Below are positions 1-63,852 of a stretch of 64,000 nucleotides of DNA, piece by piece. Within the stretch, counting starts at the first letter, position 1; the number at the start of each line of letters is the position of its first letter. Source of the stretch: Phymorhynchus buccinoides (Eukaryota; Mollusca; Gastropoda; Neogastropoda; Raphitomidae). The translations under genes and the position numbers were made by a program. Location: NCBI GenBank assembly GCA_017654935.2, contig CM065706.1, forward strand, positions 14,642,356-14,706,355. Reading direction: 5' to 3'. The notes under the pieces are model-generated. The model searched no databases and had not been told where the DNA came from. It worked only from the letters and a program-made list of their open reading frames with translations.

Positions 1-92
1 ACAGAAAAGCAACAAAAAAGCAACAAAGCCAACACTGGTTTTGGAGAAAAAAACAACCATAGTTGCTTTGACTCTGCTCTATTTTTCCCTTT

Positions 93-340
93 TATAAATG
101 GCACACAAAGGGAAGACGGGGTAAAAAGCGCATGGGCGGGTAAGAAGCCCACCCCAATTATCTCATGAAATGAAGCAAATTTCAATCTCATTTTGCCCAT
201 GAGACGAGCGTTTAATGTCTAGCATTCGTCTCATGGGCAAATTTGACTGAAATTTTCTTTTATTTCATGAGATAATTGGGGTGGGCTTCTTACCCGCCCA
301 TGCGCTTTTTACCCCGTCTTCCCTTTGTGTGCCATTTATA
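93..340. mobile_element. foldback MITE with near-perfect long arms
   Basis: Two arms of about 110 bp (TATAAATGGCACACAAAGGG at the left, its complement at 321-340) surround a loop of about 15 bp. The ends are TA, which would fit a TA target site. The arms match over most of their length, so the insertion is probably young. No coding capacity. Confidence 0.85.
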
Positions 341-402
341 CTGGAAAGCAGACCTGATATTCTGTGTTGTTAATTGATTGATTAACATATTACGTGGGTG
401 AC

Positions 403-424
403 CCCCCCCCCCCCCCCCCCCCCC
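403..424. repeat. poly-C tract
   Basis: A run of 22 C residues. Similar runs occur at 2839-2854, 19197-19214 and 41627-41665 and as poly-G at 3368-3391 and 31861-31879. Confidence 0.9.
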
Positions 425-460
425 AAGTTACCTTTGTCTATAATGTATCGGGTAAACTGG

Positions 461-832
461 CGGGTAAAGATGTGCCACCCCCCATGCATTTCTCGGTTAA
501 TTATATTTTTCCGTTTTTGCCTTTCTTACCATACATAAAGCTGTATTTTAGGAACATTTTCAGCTAATTATCTTTTTTGGAATACTAACCCTAACCCTAA
601 CCCTAACCCTAACCCTACCCCCCACTATGTACTGCAGTACACCGCGATTTGTCACAGTTGTGGTTCGTTGCGTTTTCCCGTCTTATAGGGTGGGGTGTAA
701 GGTTAGGGCTAGGGCTAGGGTTAGGGTTAGTATTCCAAAAAGATAATAACAGCTTTATGTATGGTAAGAAAGGCAAAAACGGAAAAACACAATTAACCGA
801 GAAATGTAGGGTGGGGCAGAGGTTAAAATATC
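461..832. mobile_element. telomere-centred foldback element A, copy 1
   Basis: Left arm with GTAAAGATGTGCCACC and TTTGCCTTTCTTACCATACA, an inner (CCCTAA)n block at 587-617, a hinge (TATGTACTGCAGTACACCGC), an inner (TTAGGG)n block at 697-730, and the complementary right arm, cut short at about 830 where a LINE fragment begins. Other copies are at 5990-6410, 40960-41352 and 59470-59875. Confidence 0.85.
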
Positions 833-1290
833 TTAATTTACATTCTCTAAAAGGTAGAAGGTTGCGAGGAAGTCTAATTCAAACCTACAAAATGTTCAAC
901 AATATTGATGATGTTCATTTCATGTTGATACTTCCTTTTCAGCCCCACAAATCACTAGCACTAGAACATCTAATGGCAATTATTTTAAAAATTAAACATT
1001 GCCATACTAACAAAAGAAAATGTTACTTTACTAACAGAGTTGATGTTTACTGGAATGATCTTGACACTAACATTAAGTTTGCACGAAATATTGATACTTT
1101 TAAACATCTTCTGGGCATTCTTCCTAAATTTCAGACACTTTTTTGTGATTTTGATTGATTTGTTTTTCCAAAAAAACTTGCTCAGACCAATTGAAAACAA
1201 AAACAAAGTCATTTGATATTGAGGGGACGCTTAATAGGCCGCGAGGCCTAGGCTGATGAAACCTGTCCCTATCTATCTACCTACCTATAC
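820..1290 (+). pseudogene. LINE fragment: reverse transcriptase C-terminus
   Basis: Translation gives LKYLNLHSLKGRRLRGSLIQ, then CYFTNRVDVYWNDLDTNIKF and NIDTFKHLLG, the usual end of non-LTR retrotransposon reverse transcriptase (the LxLxSLxxRRxRGDLI and NRVxxxWNxL blocks). It is 5' truncated; the 3' UTR runs to about 1290 and ends in a CTAT/CTAC microsatellite. The same family is at 15050-15815. Confidence 0.8.
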
Positions 1291-1299
1291 CAACCTGCC

Positions 1300-2190
1300 A
1301 TAAGATAATCTGAAGAGTTCCTCGATCCGGGCCAGCTTTTTTCACATGACGTCACAAGCAAGCACACAACCATGCGAGTGTCAACAATTTTGAGACCTGC
1401 GAGACAGAATCACCCATGAACAAAATCAAGCATGTGGTGTTCTTTTTTAAAATTTTATTTCAGTGAAAGTCGTGCGCCTTTTCAGATTGATAGCAAGAAT
1501 GTCGAGTGTGGCATAAGTTGTCTTTTATCTTCGCAAAGACGCTTCTGTTCTGCTAGTTTGAGGTCGTCGCCATGCAAACAAATAACAATGAATCTCTCGG
1601 ATTCTCTGGCAGAATGATTGATAAAGTGACAAAATGAAATCATCAAGGTCAGGTCAGATCAGGTCAAGAATTTAGGACATTATGGCCTTGCGGCCTCTTG
1701 ATGTGTCCTTCCTCATAATTTGTATTTTATTTTTAGTTGGCAAGGCTGTGCAAATGCCAAATCTGGCAAATCTGCCATCATTATTGTATGCCAGTCAGTC
1801 GTTTCCGACCACAACATCCCAGACCCTGGAGGAGAACCAGCGTCAGCTGAGCTCACAACCTCAACCCAGCACTGAAGCCTGCAACAAGCACCCCTACCCC
1901 AGTCCCTTCACCCTCATCCCCATTTTGTCCCCCCCCTTAGGTTTTTATTTTGTTTGCTACTCCTGATTTTACCCTAGATATTGAAGCTGAACCTGGGCAA
2001 GTAAAACTAATAGGGTGACGTGTTTAGCCCTTTCTTGGAAAACTGATAATGTAATGTGTGTGCCCTTTTCTCTCTTTCCCTCTTCCGCTTCTTTTTCTAT
2101 GGTCACCCCCTAAAGTGTGTACAATTACTTCTGTATATTAAAGAAGTTGGTCACCACCACAGAAGAAGAAGAAGCTGACATGTCTTTTAA
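1300..2190. other. unassigned intergenic stretch
   Basis: No gene recognised. The only longer frame (1682-1966) has no known domain and contains the block TGCCAGTCAGTCGTTTCCGA that recurs at 2700-2721, so it looks like repeat DNA. A GAAGAAGAAG tail lies at 2162-2174. Confidence 0.5.
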
Positions 2191-2221
2191 TGTACACAGT
2201 GGCTAGAGTAGAGGTACGGCA

Positions 2222-2463
2222 TGTCGCAGTCAAAAAAGTTGCTCAGTCAAATAAATCGCCCACTACTATGAGAGTGTGTATTTGCGACAACCAGAAATTT
2301 CACTTTTTCTGTACTTCAACCATTTACCTAACCCTAACCCTAACCCTATCCCTAACCCTAGAAAAAAGTGAAATTTGTGGTTCATGCTCAATGTCGCAAA
2401 TACACACTCTCATAGTAGCCGGGCGATTTATTTGACTGAGCGACTTTTTTGGCTGCGACACAG
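2222..2463. mobile_element. telomere-centred foldback element B, copy 1
   Basis: Arms run from TGTCGCAGTCAAAAAAGTTG to CTTTTTTGGCTGCGACA. The inner arm contains CTACTATGAGAGTGTGTATT and TTTGCGACAACCAGAAATTT, with a centre of (CCTAAC)n at 2327-2360. Other copies at about 29855-30060 and 30787-31016 share the inner arm but differ in the outer arm. Confidence 0.82.
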
Positions 2464-2559
2464 CATTCTTGCAACACTCAGACCATATTCAGGGATAGTA
2501 ACTCTTTCTAGTCGAATTTTTCGTCAACGAATGCATTTTCTTATTTCGTATATTTAGCG

Positions 2560-3130
2560 CACCTTGGTAAGGAATAGGGTTAGGGATAGGGTTAGGAACA
2601 TGTCAGAGTTAATGTTAGGAGTTTTTTAAGACAATATATTTTGCGCACAAACCCGTTGCCTGGAGAATGTGAGATACCCTGAGCCTCTGCCTTTATTGTA
2701 TGCCAGTCAGTCGTTTCCGACCATAACTGCCAGATAGCAGATAAGAGGGGGTAGATGCTATTCCGGTGAGATCCATCATCCTATCAACCCTAACCCATAC
2801 CCACCCCCGTACCTGTACCCATATCCCATCAACCCTAACCCCCCCCCCCCCCCCATAACACTAGACCGTAATGTGCTAGAATTTGTTTAGAGTGGAGATG
2901 CCTTGCCCAGGGTACACCCCCACTCTCTCGGCCAAAAGGATTTGATGACAACTGGCGTTGGGGAAGGTCCCCAAAGGCCAACCCATCCCTTTGGCTGCAG
3001 CACTAGAGCCAGTGCAAAGGCTCACAGGTTGTTGTCTTCCACAAGATACTCTGCATTTGCATCTGCATCCATAGTTGATAGGGCCACATCGTGGCATATT
3101 CATCAATGAAACTATGGGAGAGCACACCCT
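2560..3130. repeat. scattered telomere-like blocks and unassigned repeat
   Basis: Short TAGGGTTAGGG blocks at 2573-2599 and CAACCCTAACCC at 2785 and 2830 lie near a poly-C run. The part 2880-3130 is unique in this window and has no recognised gene on either strand. Confidence 0.5.
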
Positions 3131-3414
3131 AATCTTTTATTTTTTTTTTAAATTTTTTTTTTTTAACCTGGCCAGCCAGTGCCTGTTCAGCGTGCAGCCA
3201 GCATGATGCCAAGTAGCAGCAACCTATATTACTAACTAATTTTCTTCTCTTTTCTTCCACCTTTCTTTTTTCCCTTCCCTTCTTCTGTACTTTCATGAAA
3301 GATGGGGGATATGGGAGGGGGAGGGGGATGAAGGGTGGGAAGTGGGAGCAAAGGTAGCGGGTGGAAGGGAATGGGGGGGGGGGGGGGGGGGATGGGGGGG
3401 GGCAGCTGTTTACC

Positions 3415-3529
3415 TCTTTTTAGGGGTCAGTTGGAGGAAGGTCTTAAATTCCTCCACTGACGCAGCAGAAACAACTCTGTCGTCCGGGCTGTTCCACTCC
3501 CTGATGGTGCGTGGGAAAAAGCTGTTTGA
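3415..3529 (-). pseudogene. LINE fragment: reverse transcriptase C-terminus
   Basis: On the - strand it reads NSFFPRTIREWNSPDDRVVS and AASVEEFKTFLQL, the typical last residues of a non-LTR retrotransposon reverse transcriptase (FFPRTIREWNxLP, VExFKxxL). Only the very end of the ORF is left. A different family from the one at 820-1290. Confidence 0.78.
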
Positions 3530-4246
3530 CTACTCTTTTCGAGTAGTATATTCTACTCAATTTGGACCTCTACTACTCTTCAAAATTGAAAATAATGCTC
3601 TAATTCCTCATTTTCAGTGAACATTGTTTGATGGTTTAATGAATAAAGCTACACATTTTGCACCAAAACTACTCATTTCAGCTATCCAGACTACTCAAGA
3701 CTTGTGTAGGGAGGTAAGCAGGTCTGTAAACCGTACCATGATTTTCCATGACTGTAGAAATTCGTCTATTGTACATCCCTCATGTTACTGTTGGCCCCTA
3801 CCACAGGCTAATATCAACCAATGATGGAAGCTGCATTCGAGCAAAGGCCATAATAATAAAATAAATATACTATTTCTCTCCCACTGACCTTTGGGCTGAT
3901 TGTGAACTATACTCACAAGAGGAAGATCTACAACCTGCCAACTTTGCTGTCTTCACTTCATGACTAAGTGCCTAGGGCACGAAACGTTGAAGTTTCTCCT
4001 TTTCACAGGTACCTTGTTTTTTATACCTACCATTTTTGCGTTACTCTAAAAGGTACTGCAGTCATTTTTCCATCTAAATATACTATATTTGTTGTAACAG
4101 GTCCAAGACACTCAGCTGACATAAGAACCTGAAATAATGCACCAGAACAAATATTGTCCTGTCACACTTTCTCAATTTCTAAGGGTCTTGGAAAGAAAGA
4201 TACAGTCACTATGACACTCAGAAGGTTGTTTTCTTTTGCTGCCTAA

Positions 4247-4430
4247 TACAGTGGAACCTCCCTTATAAGACCTTCAAAAATCATCCAAAATGTGGTCTTA
4301 TAACTAAGGGAGGGGTCTTATAAGGGAGGTCATTATAATACTTACCAAGAAGGGCAATGTCTCAGAGAAGTAGGTCTTATGTGGGAGGGAGTCTTATAAT
4401 GGGGAGTCTTATAAGGGAGGTTCCACTGTA
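4247..4430. mobile_element. TA-flanked MITE, family F (CAGTGGAACCTCCC)
   Basis: Ends TA/CAGTGGAACCTCCC and GGGAGGTTCCACTG/TA, with inner text ATAAGACCTTCAAAAATCAT and ACAAAGAAGGGCAATG-like blocks. TA target duplications and the CAGTGG end suggest a Tc1/mariner-pogo type non-autonomous element (inference). Confidence 0.82.
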
Positions 4431-4481
4431 CTAATAGCCTGACTCCCTCATGATCCAACACTGTTGAGATTGCTTCAAAAG

Positions 4482-4877
4482 TTAACTCATTCAAGTCGTT
4501 CCGGCCGTATATCATATGTCCGGAATTAATAGACAGCTGTCAATTTGATGCATTTGCTTCAAGGGAAGTAAATCTGTGTGTACACCATACCTTGGTCACT
4601 TCTAATCTCGCTTCGCTCCCTTATACCACAATTTTGCCTCTGAGTTTGCTTTTGTAGTGGTTTGTTGTGGGGAAGCCAATCGGTGTAGAGAGTTTTTCTA
4701 TATAAAGTCTATAAAAGTCTGATCTACCACTTCCCTATGTCTAAACCTGAAGTAAAAACCCTGTAATCTTCTTTCATTTCTCCTTTTGTTTATGTATGTT
4801 TTGTTTGTGTGTATGGCTGGAGTGATTTGTGAGTTTTTTTTTAATAATTCAAAATCGTTGCGATGCGAATGAGTTAA
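4482..4877. mobile_element. TTAA-flanked MITE, family T3
   Basis: Starts TTAACTCATTCAAGTCGTTC and ends GCGATGCGAATGAGTTAA, with TTAA on both sides. Other copies are at 9574-10228 and 13641-14023, and a truncated one at 56877-57120. TTAA target duplication is the mark of piggyBac-type elements. Its right end borders the putative promoter of FBXO10. Confidence 0.85.
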
Positions 4878-5131
4878 ACCAGTTACTCAACATTCCAATA
4901 ATAATGTGCTCCAAACAAATTCATGTGCAGAACCAACTCCCAAGCCTCAGTTAGCACGGCTTTGAAACCAGCAACGCTCCGAATGTGCTCAAAACCAAAA
5001 TCATGCGTGGACCGTCGTCGATCCTTTGTCAGGATAAGGACAAATTCAAAAGCACACAAAATTTGAAACCACATGCTTGGCATCGCTCCCTAAGCTAACC
5101 CCGACCCGACCTGCCATTATTTAAATCTACG
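4878..5131 (+). promoter_or_regulatory. putative promoter / 5' UTR stretch
   Basis: This 254-bp stretch lies between a TTAA-flanked MITE and the start codon and shows no match to the repeat families elsewhere in the window. An in-frame TAA at 5096-5098 lies 36 nt upstream of the ATG at 5132, so the coding frame cannot extend further up without splicing. No convincing TATA box or initiator was seen. A 5' non-coding exon further upstream is possible. Confidence 0.35.
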
Positions 5132-57711
<52,580 letters not shown>

Positions 57712-58620
57712 CTCTGCAAAGCGAACCTCTAACGTTTTTGTGTGTGTGTTTTTGTGCTGTCTCTTCTTCCGGGCCGTCCAGTGGATCAGTGCGTTGCTCT
57801 CACGACGCTCATTCCGAGTCTCAGTTTGGCTTTGTACTGAATCTCCCCCCACCCCCCTGACTCATGTACTGAATTGCATGCGCCACTTAACGTACAATTA
57901 TCGCCCTTAACACTTCCGTGATGGGAACCTCTGATCGTAGGTTCAGCAGAACATCCCTATCTGCCGGGAACCTCCAATCGTAGGTAGAACAGTCTAAGGT
58001 ACAAAACTCCCTACTATACCAGCGGACTTATCTTGTTTGATTTGACAGTTACTTCCCAGGAATACTGAAACGGAAATAGAATTGCTCGTGCGTGTGCAGT
58101 CGAAATTTGAGGAGATCTTTGCACAAAAATTGTCAAAATGTAGAGGTCTGAGTGGCGAGGAGATTGTTTGGTTGCTCAAACTTGATGAAGATGAAAGTAA
58201 TGCTGGCAATCAGTCAGGTTTTAAGGATGAAAGTAGTGAAAATAATGTAAGTACTGATTAAATTGAACAGTGAGTGCCCAGTACGAGTACTCAGATAGAG
58301 TGAGAATGTGACAACAAAAAGTGTTGTTATCGGCAGAATCGTTCAATCTCATCGCGGAGTTCGATCTCGAAGTCAAATCGTTCATGCAATATTTTCACAA
58401 AGCATAAAGTTGAATTAAACATCCATTTTTCATAAAGTACAGAACATTTCGTGCATATCAGACTTCATTTAGGCTCTTAAACAATGTTTGATCACAAGCA
58501 GTCATTCAACAATAATTTTTCCAGTGCAGCCTCAGGCCAGCAGAGTGGTTTCACTGATGCAGTGCCAGTCACAATAGTGTTGACGTGTCACAAAGTATAC
58601 GCCCTGAAAATTCTCTGCCC
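57712..58620 (+). other. probable 3' UTR and flank
   Basis: The stretch after the stop codon has no recognised repeat for about 900 bp, which fits a 3' UTR. I could not place a polyadenylation site; no clear AATAAA with a GT-rich element stood out. The pair GGGAACCTC(T/C)(G/A)ATCGTAGGT occurs twice at 57925-57982. Confidence 0.35.
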
Positions 58621-59440
58621 CCGACTTGTCACTAGGTGGCGCGCTTGATTCAGTGCATGACATTATTTCTGCCCATCACCAGAATCTGAAACCAGCAGTC
58701 CAAGGGGAGCAAGTGGTTTTTTTGGGGGGGGTGGCAGTGTTTTTGTGTCTCAGGCGTGAGAAAGAAGTTTGTGTGTTTTGTTTTTTTATTTTCGTAAATT
58801 CTGATATTTTTCTGTTTTTGTTTTCTTTCACTAATTTTAATTCTATATCTTTCTGTCGCTTCCTTTTTAAGTTCTGATATTTATCTTTTCTTTACCAATT
58901 TTTTTTTTAACTAATGTTTTATTCTTCTGTCTCTTTTGACGAAGAGTTATTGATTAGTTTGTAATCTAAAGTCGTAGATAAAAATCAAACAAAATTGGTG
59001 GGGGAAAGAAACGTAATGAGATTTTTTTTTCTTGCTTTTTTTTGCATGCGTATGTTTTTCAGTATATCTTATTCTGCTGATTTGATGCGTGTCAAAAGCA
59101 CTTCGGTAATTGGTGAAATCAACATTGAAGCTGAGTCAAGCGAGCTGGGAATGTACTGAAAATGCTAAAAACTCGCAACTCAAAATCTGGATTTGTTTAT
59201 ATGTACACTTTTGTTGTTGTTGCTCTTGTTTGTTGCTGCTTTAAAAAAAAATTAAAAAAAGTGTATCGCTGCTGCTCGCTGCGACACTTTCTCCAAGTGG
59301 GAGCAGCCCGAATTTCACAAGTCTCTGACTAAAATATACCAAATACAAAAAAAGAAAGAAAAACAAAATCTGGCCATTTTTTTCCATAATCTATAATAAT
59401 GGTCCTTAGCAATGCATTCATTTGACTGTGACAAAAAATC
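58621..59440. other. T-rich 3' flank
   Basis: T-rich DNA with no recognised gene; an S3 SINE tail (GTGGGAGCAGCCCGAATTTC) is at 59230-59350. Confidence 0.45.
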
Positions 59441-59449
59441 TGGGCAAAG

Positions 59450-59905
59450 GTAAATAAATAAATGAAATGATAATTCAGATTTTGGTATAGGTCAAGATCC
59501 CCCCCTGCATTTCTCGGTTAATTCCATTTTGCCGTTTTTGCCTTTCTTACCAAACATAAAGCTGTATTTTATTAACCTTTTCAGGTAATTATCTTTTTTG
59601 AATACTAACCCTAACCCTAACCCTAAACCTAACCCTACCCCCCCCCCCCTATGTACTGCAGTACACCGCACATTTGTCACAGTCGTGGTTCATTGCGTTT
59701 TTCCGTCTTATAGGAGGGGGGGGGGGGGTAGGGTTAGGGTTAGGGTTATTATTCCAAAAAGATAATTAGCTGAAAAGGTTCCTAAAATACAGCTTTATGT
59801 TTGGCAAGAAAGGCAAAAACGGAAAAAAATTGAATTAACCGAGAAATGTAGGGGGGGATCTTGACCTTTACCAAAATCTGAATTATCATTTCATTTATTT
59901 ATTTG
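59450..59905. mobile_element. telomere-centred foldback element A, copy 4, with longer arms
   Basis: Core 59484-59875 as in the other A copies, with (CCCTAA)n at 59606-59638 and (TTAGGG)n at 59729-59748. The symmetry runs further out: AAATGAAATGATAATTCAGA on the left pairs with TCTGAATTATCATTTCATTT on the right. Confidence 0.83.
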
Positions 59906-60139
59906 ATGATTGATTGCTCGTGAACTCTTTTTTTATTTTTTTACTTTATGCATTTCCTTTCCAAGAATTTGAATCCTTGTTTGTGTGCATAATACTTCGT
60001 CCTGCCATATAATTCTGATTCCCTCCAGACTAAGACTGAGCCATTTTAAACCTTTTGTTTTTTTCCTTCCAAAAGATGCTTTTGTTTGTAACTTGATTAA
60101 AATTGCATTTAAACATGGTAAATGCATGCCATGTGTGTG

Positions 60140-60926
60140 TACAGTGGTACCCCTCTAATAAGACGCTCGCAAATGTGACTTCTCCTCACATACGACTGAT
60201 TTTTTTTCCCCGAACACATTCCACTATATATCCTATGCCGCAAATACGACTTTTCCTGAGTTCCGACTTACGACCCGATTTCAGGGGTTGAGATGCGACC
60301 ACAATCTTATCTTTTTGCAGTCAAGTTCGTGCAAATCGATCTCTCGATGAAAAGCAGACGAACTCGTGATCGAAAGTCATGGCAACGGGTCTGATGGCAA
60401 CTTCGATGGCCCATGTTGCACTCACACACAAACTACACATAACAGTACAGACCTAATCTTCGCCATAACGGACCTACTAAATACTGGATTATGCACAACG
60501 ACACAACACAACACAAAACATGACAAAGTAACGCTCTGGCAGTTCATTTTTAGTCACAGTTTGCACACACAGAACTTTTACAGCGCATACAACTCGGCTG
60601 ACAAAATGGCGCCGCATACACCGCAGATACGAAATCACGGCAAACGCTGCTTTCATTTATCGGATTTTGTGAGTTTGTTTGCATTCAGCGAGAGTTGTAG
60701 TGCACACACTAACGCCGATTTATCAGTCTGATAGCGGAAAGGAGCTGCTTTTCAACTTTTTTTTTGTAAAGTGAAACCATTCTGATTCACTGAGTTCCAA
60801 CTTATGGAGTATGACCGATCACCTAGTTTCAACTTGGAAGTTGCTTGGTCCTCTAATAAGACCACCCCTCAGATAAGACTTTTTTTCACCGCACTTTCAA
60901 GGTCTTATTAGAGGGGTACCACTGTA
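60140..60926. mobile_element. TA-flanked non-autonomous element, family F3
   Basis: TA/CAGTGGTACCCCTCTAATAA and TTATTAGAGGGGTACCACTG/TA, about 785 bp. The centre (60300-60750) is unique and shows no transposase motif. Confidence 0.83.
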
Positions 60927-61202
60927 TAGGGGTTTGTTATATTTTCTATTTATTTATAAACTTTCTTTTTTATCTACCCATTCATGTACTAGCGGATGCT
61001 AGTGTTTCTGTAATATCGTTGTTGTTTGTTTTGTTTTGGGGGTCTAAAATACAACACAAAAATCTGATCAAAATCAATGCCGTTTTAAAGTAGATCAGGA
61101 CAAATGTCTCAGATAGCAGGTGAGAGCACGTGAGTAGAAGGAATTGATGTCAGTTAATTGTGGAGGGTAACGAATCAATGTGTGTGAGCAATTGCTTGTT
61201 GT
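60927..61202. other. unassigned spacer
   Basis: No gene or repeat recognised. Confidence 0.4.
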
Positions 61203-61410
61203 TTAACCCCTTGACTGCCACCAACGTATCACCTACTGACCTGATGACATCACTGATGATGTCATCAGATGAGGAGGAATAACTCTGATATGCTGGTTTT
61301 TGCTCTAACACAATCAAGAGAGTAATATCCCCAGACCATTTTGGCTCTGTCAGTTGTCTTTTTCATGGCATGATTTTTTCTTTAATTTTCTCTGGCAGTC
61401 AAGGGGTTAA
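61203..61410. mobile_element. TTAA-flanked MITE, family T2, reverse copy
   Basis: TTAACCCCTTGACTGCCACC to CTGGCAGTCAAGGGGTTAA; TTAA on both sides. The inner GATGACATCACTGATGATGT matches the other T2 copies in reverse. Confidence 0.85.
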
Positions 61411-61587
61411 AAGCTACTGAAAGAACCTCAAAATATAATTATTAACACCGGTCTTCATATGACCGTGATTCACATTGACTCTTTTTCTGCATGAAGTAGA
61501 TCATAGTTCTCTCTCCGTTTCTACTTTCAGAGCATTGTATGAGTCCATGGACTCAGGTTTTCTTAACCGGTCAGTTTTTTATATAAA

Positions 61588-61992
61588 ATATCGTCGTTGA
61601 AATTCAAAAACCTCGTATCTCGATTTTTTTAAATTTTATTTAGATTCGTAGTCAGCTCTCTAATTTGTCCCGCCACCTTCCATCAAAAGCTCGTATCTCT
61701 AATGACTTTCTGTCTGGGGTAAATGAGGTTGTGTAAATTGACGAAAAACTCGTAAGTCCCAAATTCAGATCTACTTAAGGACAAAAACCTTGTATCTTCG
61801 TTCTTTTCAAGTGTTCATTTTTTATTATTTTTAGCAAAATGCAGGACTAAACTCGCAACGTCTTGAACAACATATTCATCATAGTTAATCAATTGTTGTA
61901 ATAATGCGGTTAATTTTTAAAACAGGTTTTTTTCATTTTTCTCCAAACTACCAAAATTGAGATACAAGGTTTCTGAATTTCACTGACGATAT
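61588..61992. mobile_element. foldback element, family H, copy 2
   Basis: ATATCGTCGTTGAAATTCAA to CTGAATTTCACTGACGATAT. Confidence 0.85.
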
Positions 61993-62297
61993 GTTTGACA
62001 ATATTGTGTCGATGCTGTGAAATGTTTTTTTCCCTTTTATCACAACCCCCATTATCTTTTCTCTTTTTTTAATTTATAGATCTCTTGCAGCAAAAAAGGA
62101 AAATAAATTGGGGGCTGTTAATGACTTAGACGTATGTTTTCATCAAAATGAGTCGCCTTTTTCAGTGGACAAGTCCAAGAATGCAAACACTTGCGGGAAT
62201 TTCGTCATTGCATAAGCAAATGCATATTACTGATATTTGTGTTGTTGGGGTTTTTTGGTTTCTTTTTTACATGGACCCCAAAGCGAGCATTTCTATG

Positions 62298-63096
62298 CAG
62301 GGATGCATCTAGAAATTTCTAAACTGGGGGGCATTGCCCCCCTTGGTGTGGAAATTTGGGGGGATCTGGAAATAGTTAGGGGGGCGGGGGTAAATCAATG
62401 CCAGTTAACGTGTCGATCAATGGATGTAGTGCGGAAAGTTTTACAACCTGTGGTGAACGCATTGTTCTTTTTGCTTTGTAAGCACCAGTCACAAAACATT
62501 GCTTTTGATTCGCTGTCAAATTCTAGCCAAGGTCTGCTTTTTTCCAACTTTCCATGAACTCATGCTTTCGCTTTTTGAAAGGTGGTGGAGCGACACTACT
62601 AGTAATGGGATCGTCGGTGACATCACAGTCCTGATCCGATGCTTCGTCATTCGATGAACTTTCCCTGTTGTCATCACTAACTGCTGATGAGGAACAACAA
62701 GGTTGTTGATCAATGTTGCACTCCACAGTCGCACTGTTTTCATTCTTTTTAGAAGTCACAGTAAAATAATCCAGAAGCGATGCCATTTTTGAGCGGGCTC
62801 GCTTACACTGTGCCCGGAAATAGTAAATGAAAGAGAAAGCCGTTGATTGGCTATGCTATTTTTAAGACCCAATCAAAATGCTCGATCTTTACTGTCGAAA
62901 GGAAATGCAGACTCGGTGAAGCCCACGCAGCCACGCAATCTAGGCCTAGTGCCGAACAAGTTATTTTCAAACGTTTTTTTCGTTTGCGGGATTTCACAAA
63001 ATTTGGGGGAATTTTCCCGCAGCATATTTTTATTTTTGCTGGAACATGAACAATTTTGCGGCAATGCCGCAATGCCGCACTCTAGATGCATCCCTG
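62298..63096 (-). mobile_element. hAT-like element with internal deletion
   Basis: Ends CAGGGATGCATCTAGA and TCTAGATGCATCCCTG, flanked by TCTATG on both sides (6 of the 8 bp expected for hAT). On the - strand from 62786 it keeps an N-terminal frame starting MASLLDYFTVTSKKNENSAT and reaching FKKRKHEFMESWKKADLG, which then stops. No transposase core remains. Confidence 0.72.
62523..62786 (-). pseudogene. N-terminal fragment of a hAT-type transposase-like protein
   Basis: 87 codons with an acidic Ser-rich middle and a basic end (PPPFKKRKHEFMESWKK). The position inside a CAGGG-ended element and the basic/aromatic motif suggest a hAT transposase N-terminus. The identification is tentative. Confidence 0.5.
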
Positions 63097-63453
63097 TCTA
63101 TGTGTCAAGTCGTGTGTGCAAATTATATGCTCCGTTTGCATTTCCCTTATAACACGGTGATTAATGCGATTAATTTTTTTTTTAAATTAAAAACATGTGG
63201 TGCTTCATATTAATAGTTCTTTGTTAGTATTCTAACACTGATGATCAACTCTTTTATTCCAATATATTATCTTCTTGTTGTTGCTATGACGATGCTGGTT
63301 GTGAATATTTCTGCGATTCTTTTTCTGGTTATGATGATGATATTTTGTGATGATTATTTTCCCTTTTATTGATTTTTTTTCATATATCATTCCTAAAATT
63401 AAAAAAAAGGTTGCTATGGTATTGCCTAGCTGATGTGATGAGGAATATGTATA

Positions 63454-63852
63454 TATATCGTCGGTGAAATTCAAAAACCTTGTATCTTGATTTTTTTTTT
63501 TTTTTAGTTAAATACATAGTCAGCATTCCAATTTTTCCCTGCCACCTTCCACCAAAATCTCGTATCTCTAGCGACTTTCTTTGAGGTTGTGAAAATAGAC
63601 GAAAAACTCGTAAGTCCCAAATTCAGATCTAGTTAAGGACAAAAACCTCGTATCTTCGTTCTTTTCAAGTCTAAAAAAAAAAAAAAGTAATTTTAACAAA
63701 ATGCAGGACTAAACTTGCATTGTCTTGAACAATATATTCATCATAGTTAATCAGTTGTAGTCAACACGGTTAATTTTTAAAAGATTTTTTCATTTTTCTC
63801 AAAACTACCAAGATTGAGATACGAGGTTTTTTAAAATTTCACTGACGATATA
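63454..63852. mobile_element. foldback element, family H, copy 3
   Basis: ATATCGTCGGTGAAATTCAA to TTTCACTGACGATATAG, same orientation as copy 2. Confidence 0.83.

Noticed and set aside
587..730. Telomeric repeats as a chromosome end near the left edge
   Set aside because: Blocks are short, occur on both strands in palindromes, and recur throughout the window.
1682..1966. 94-codon frame starting with a hydrophobic stretch that could be a signal peptide
   Set aside because: It contains a block repeated at 2700 and has no known domain; the hydrophobic start is by chance plausible.
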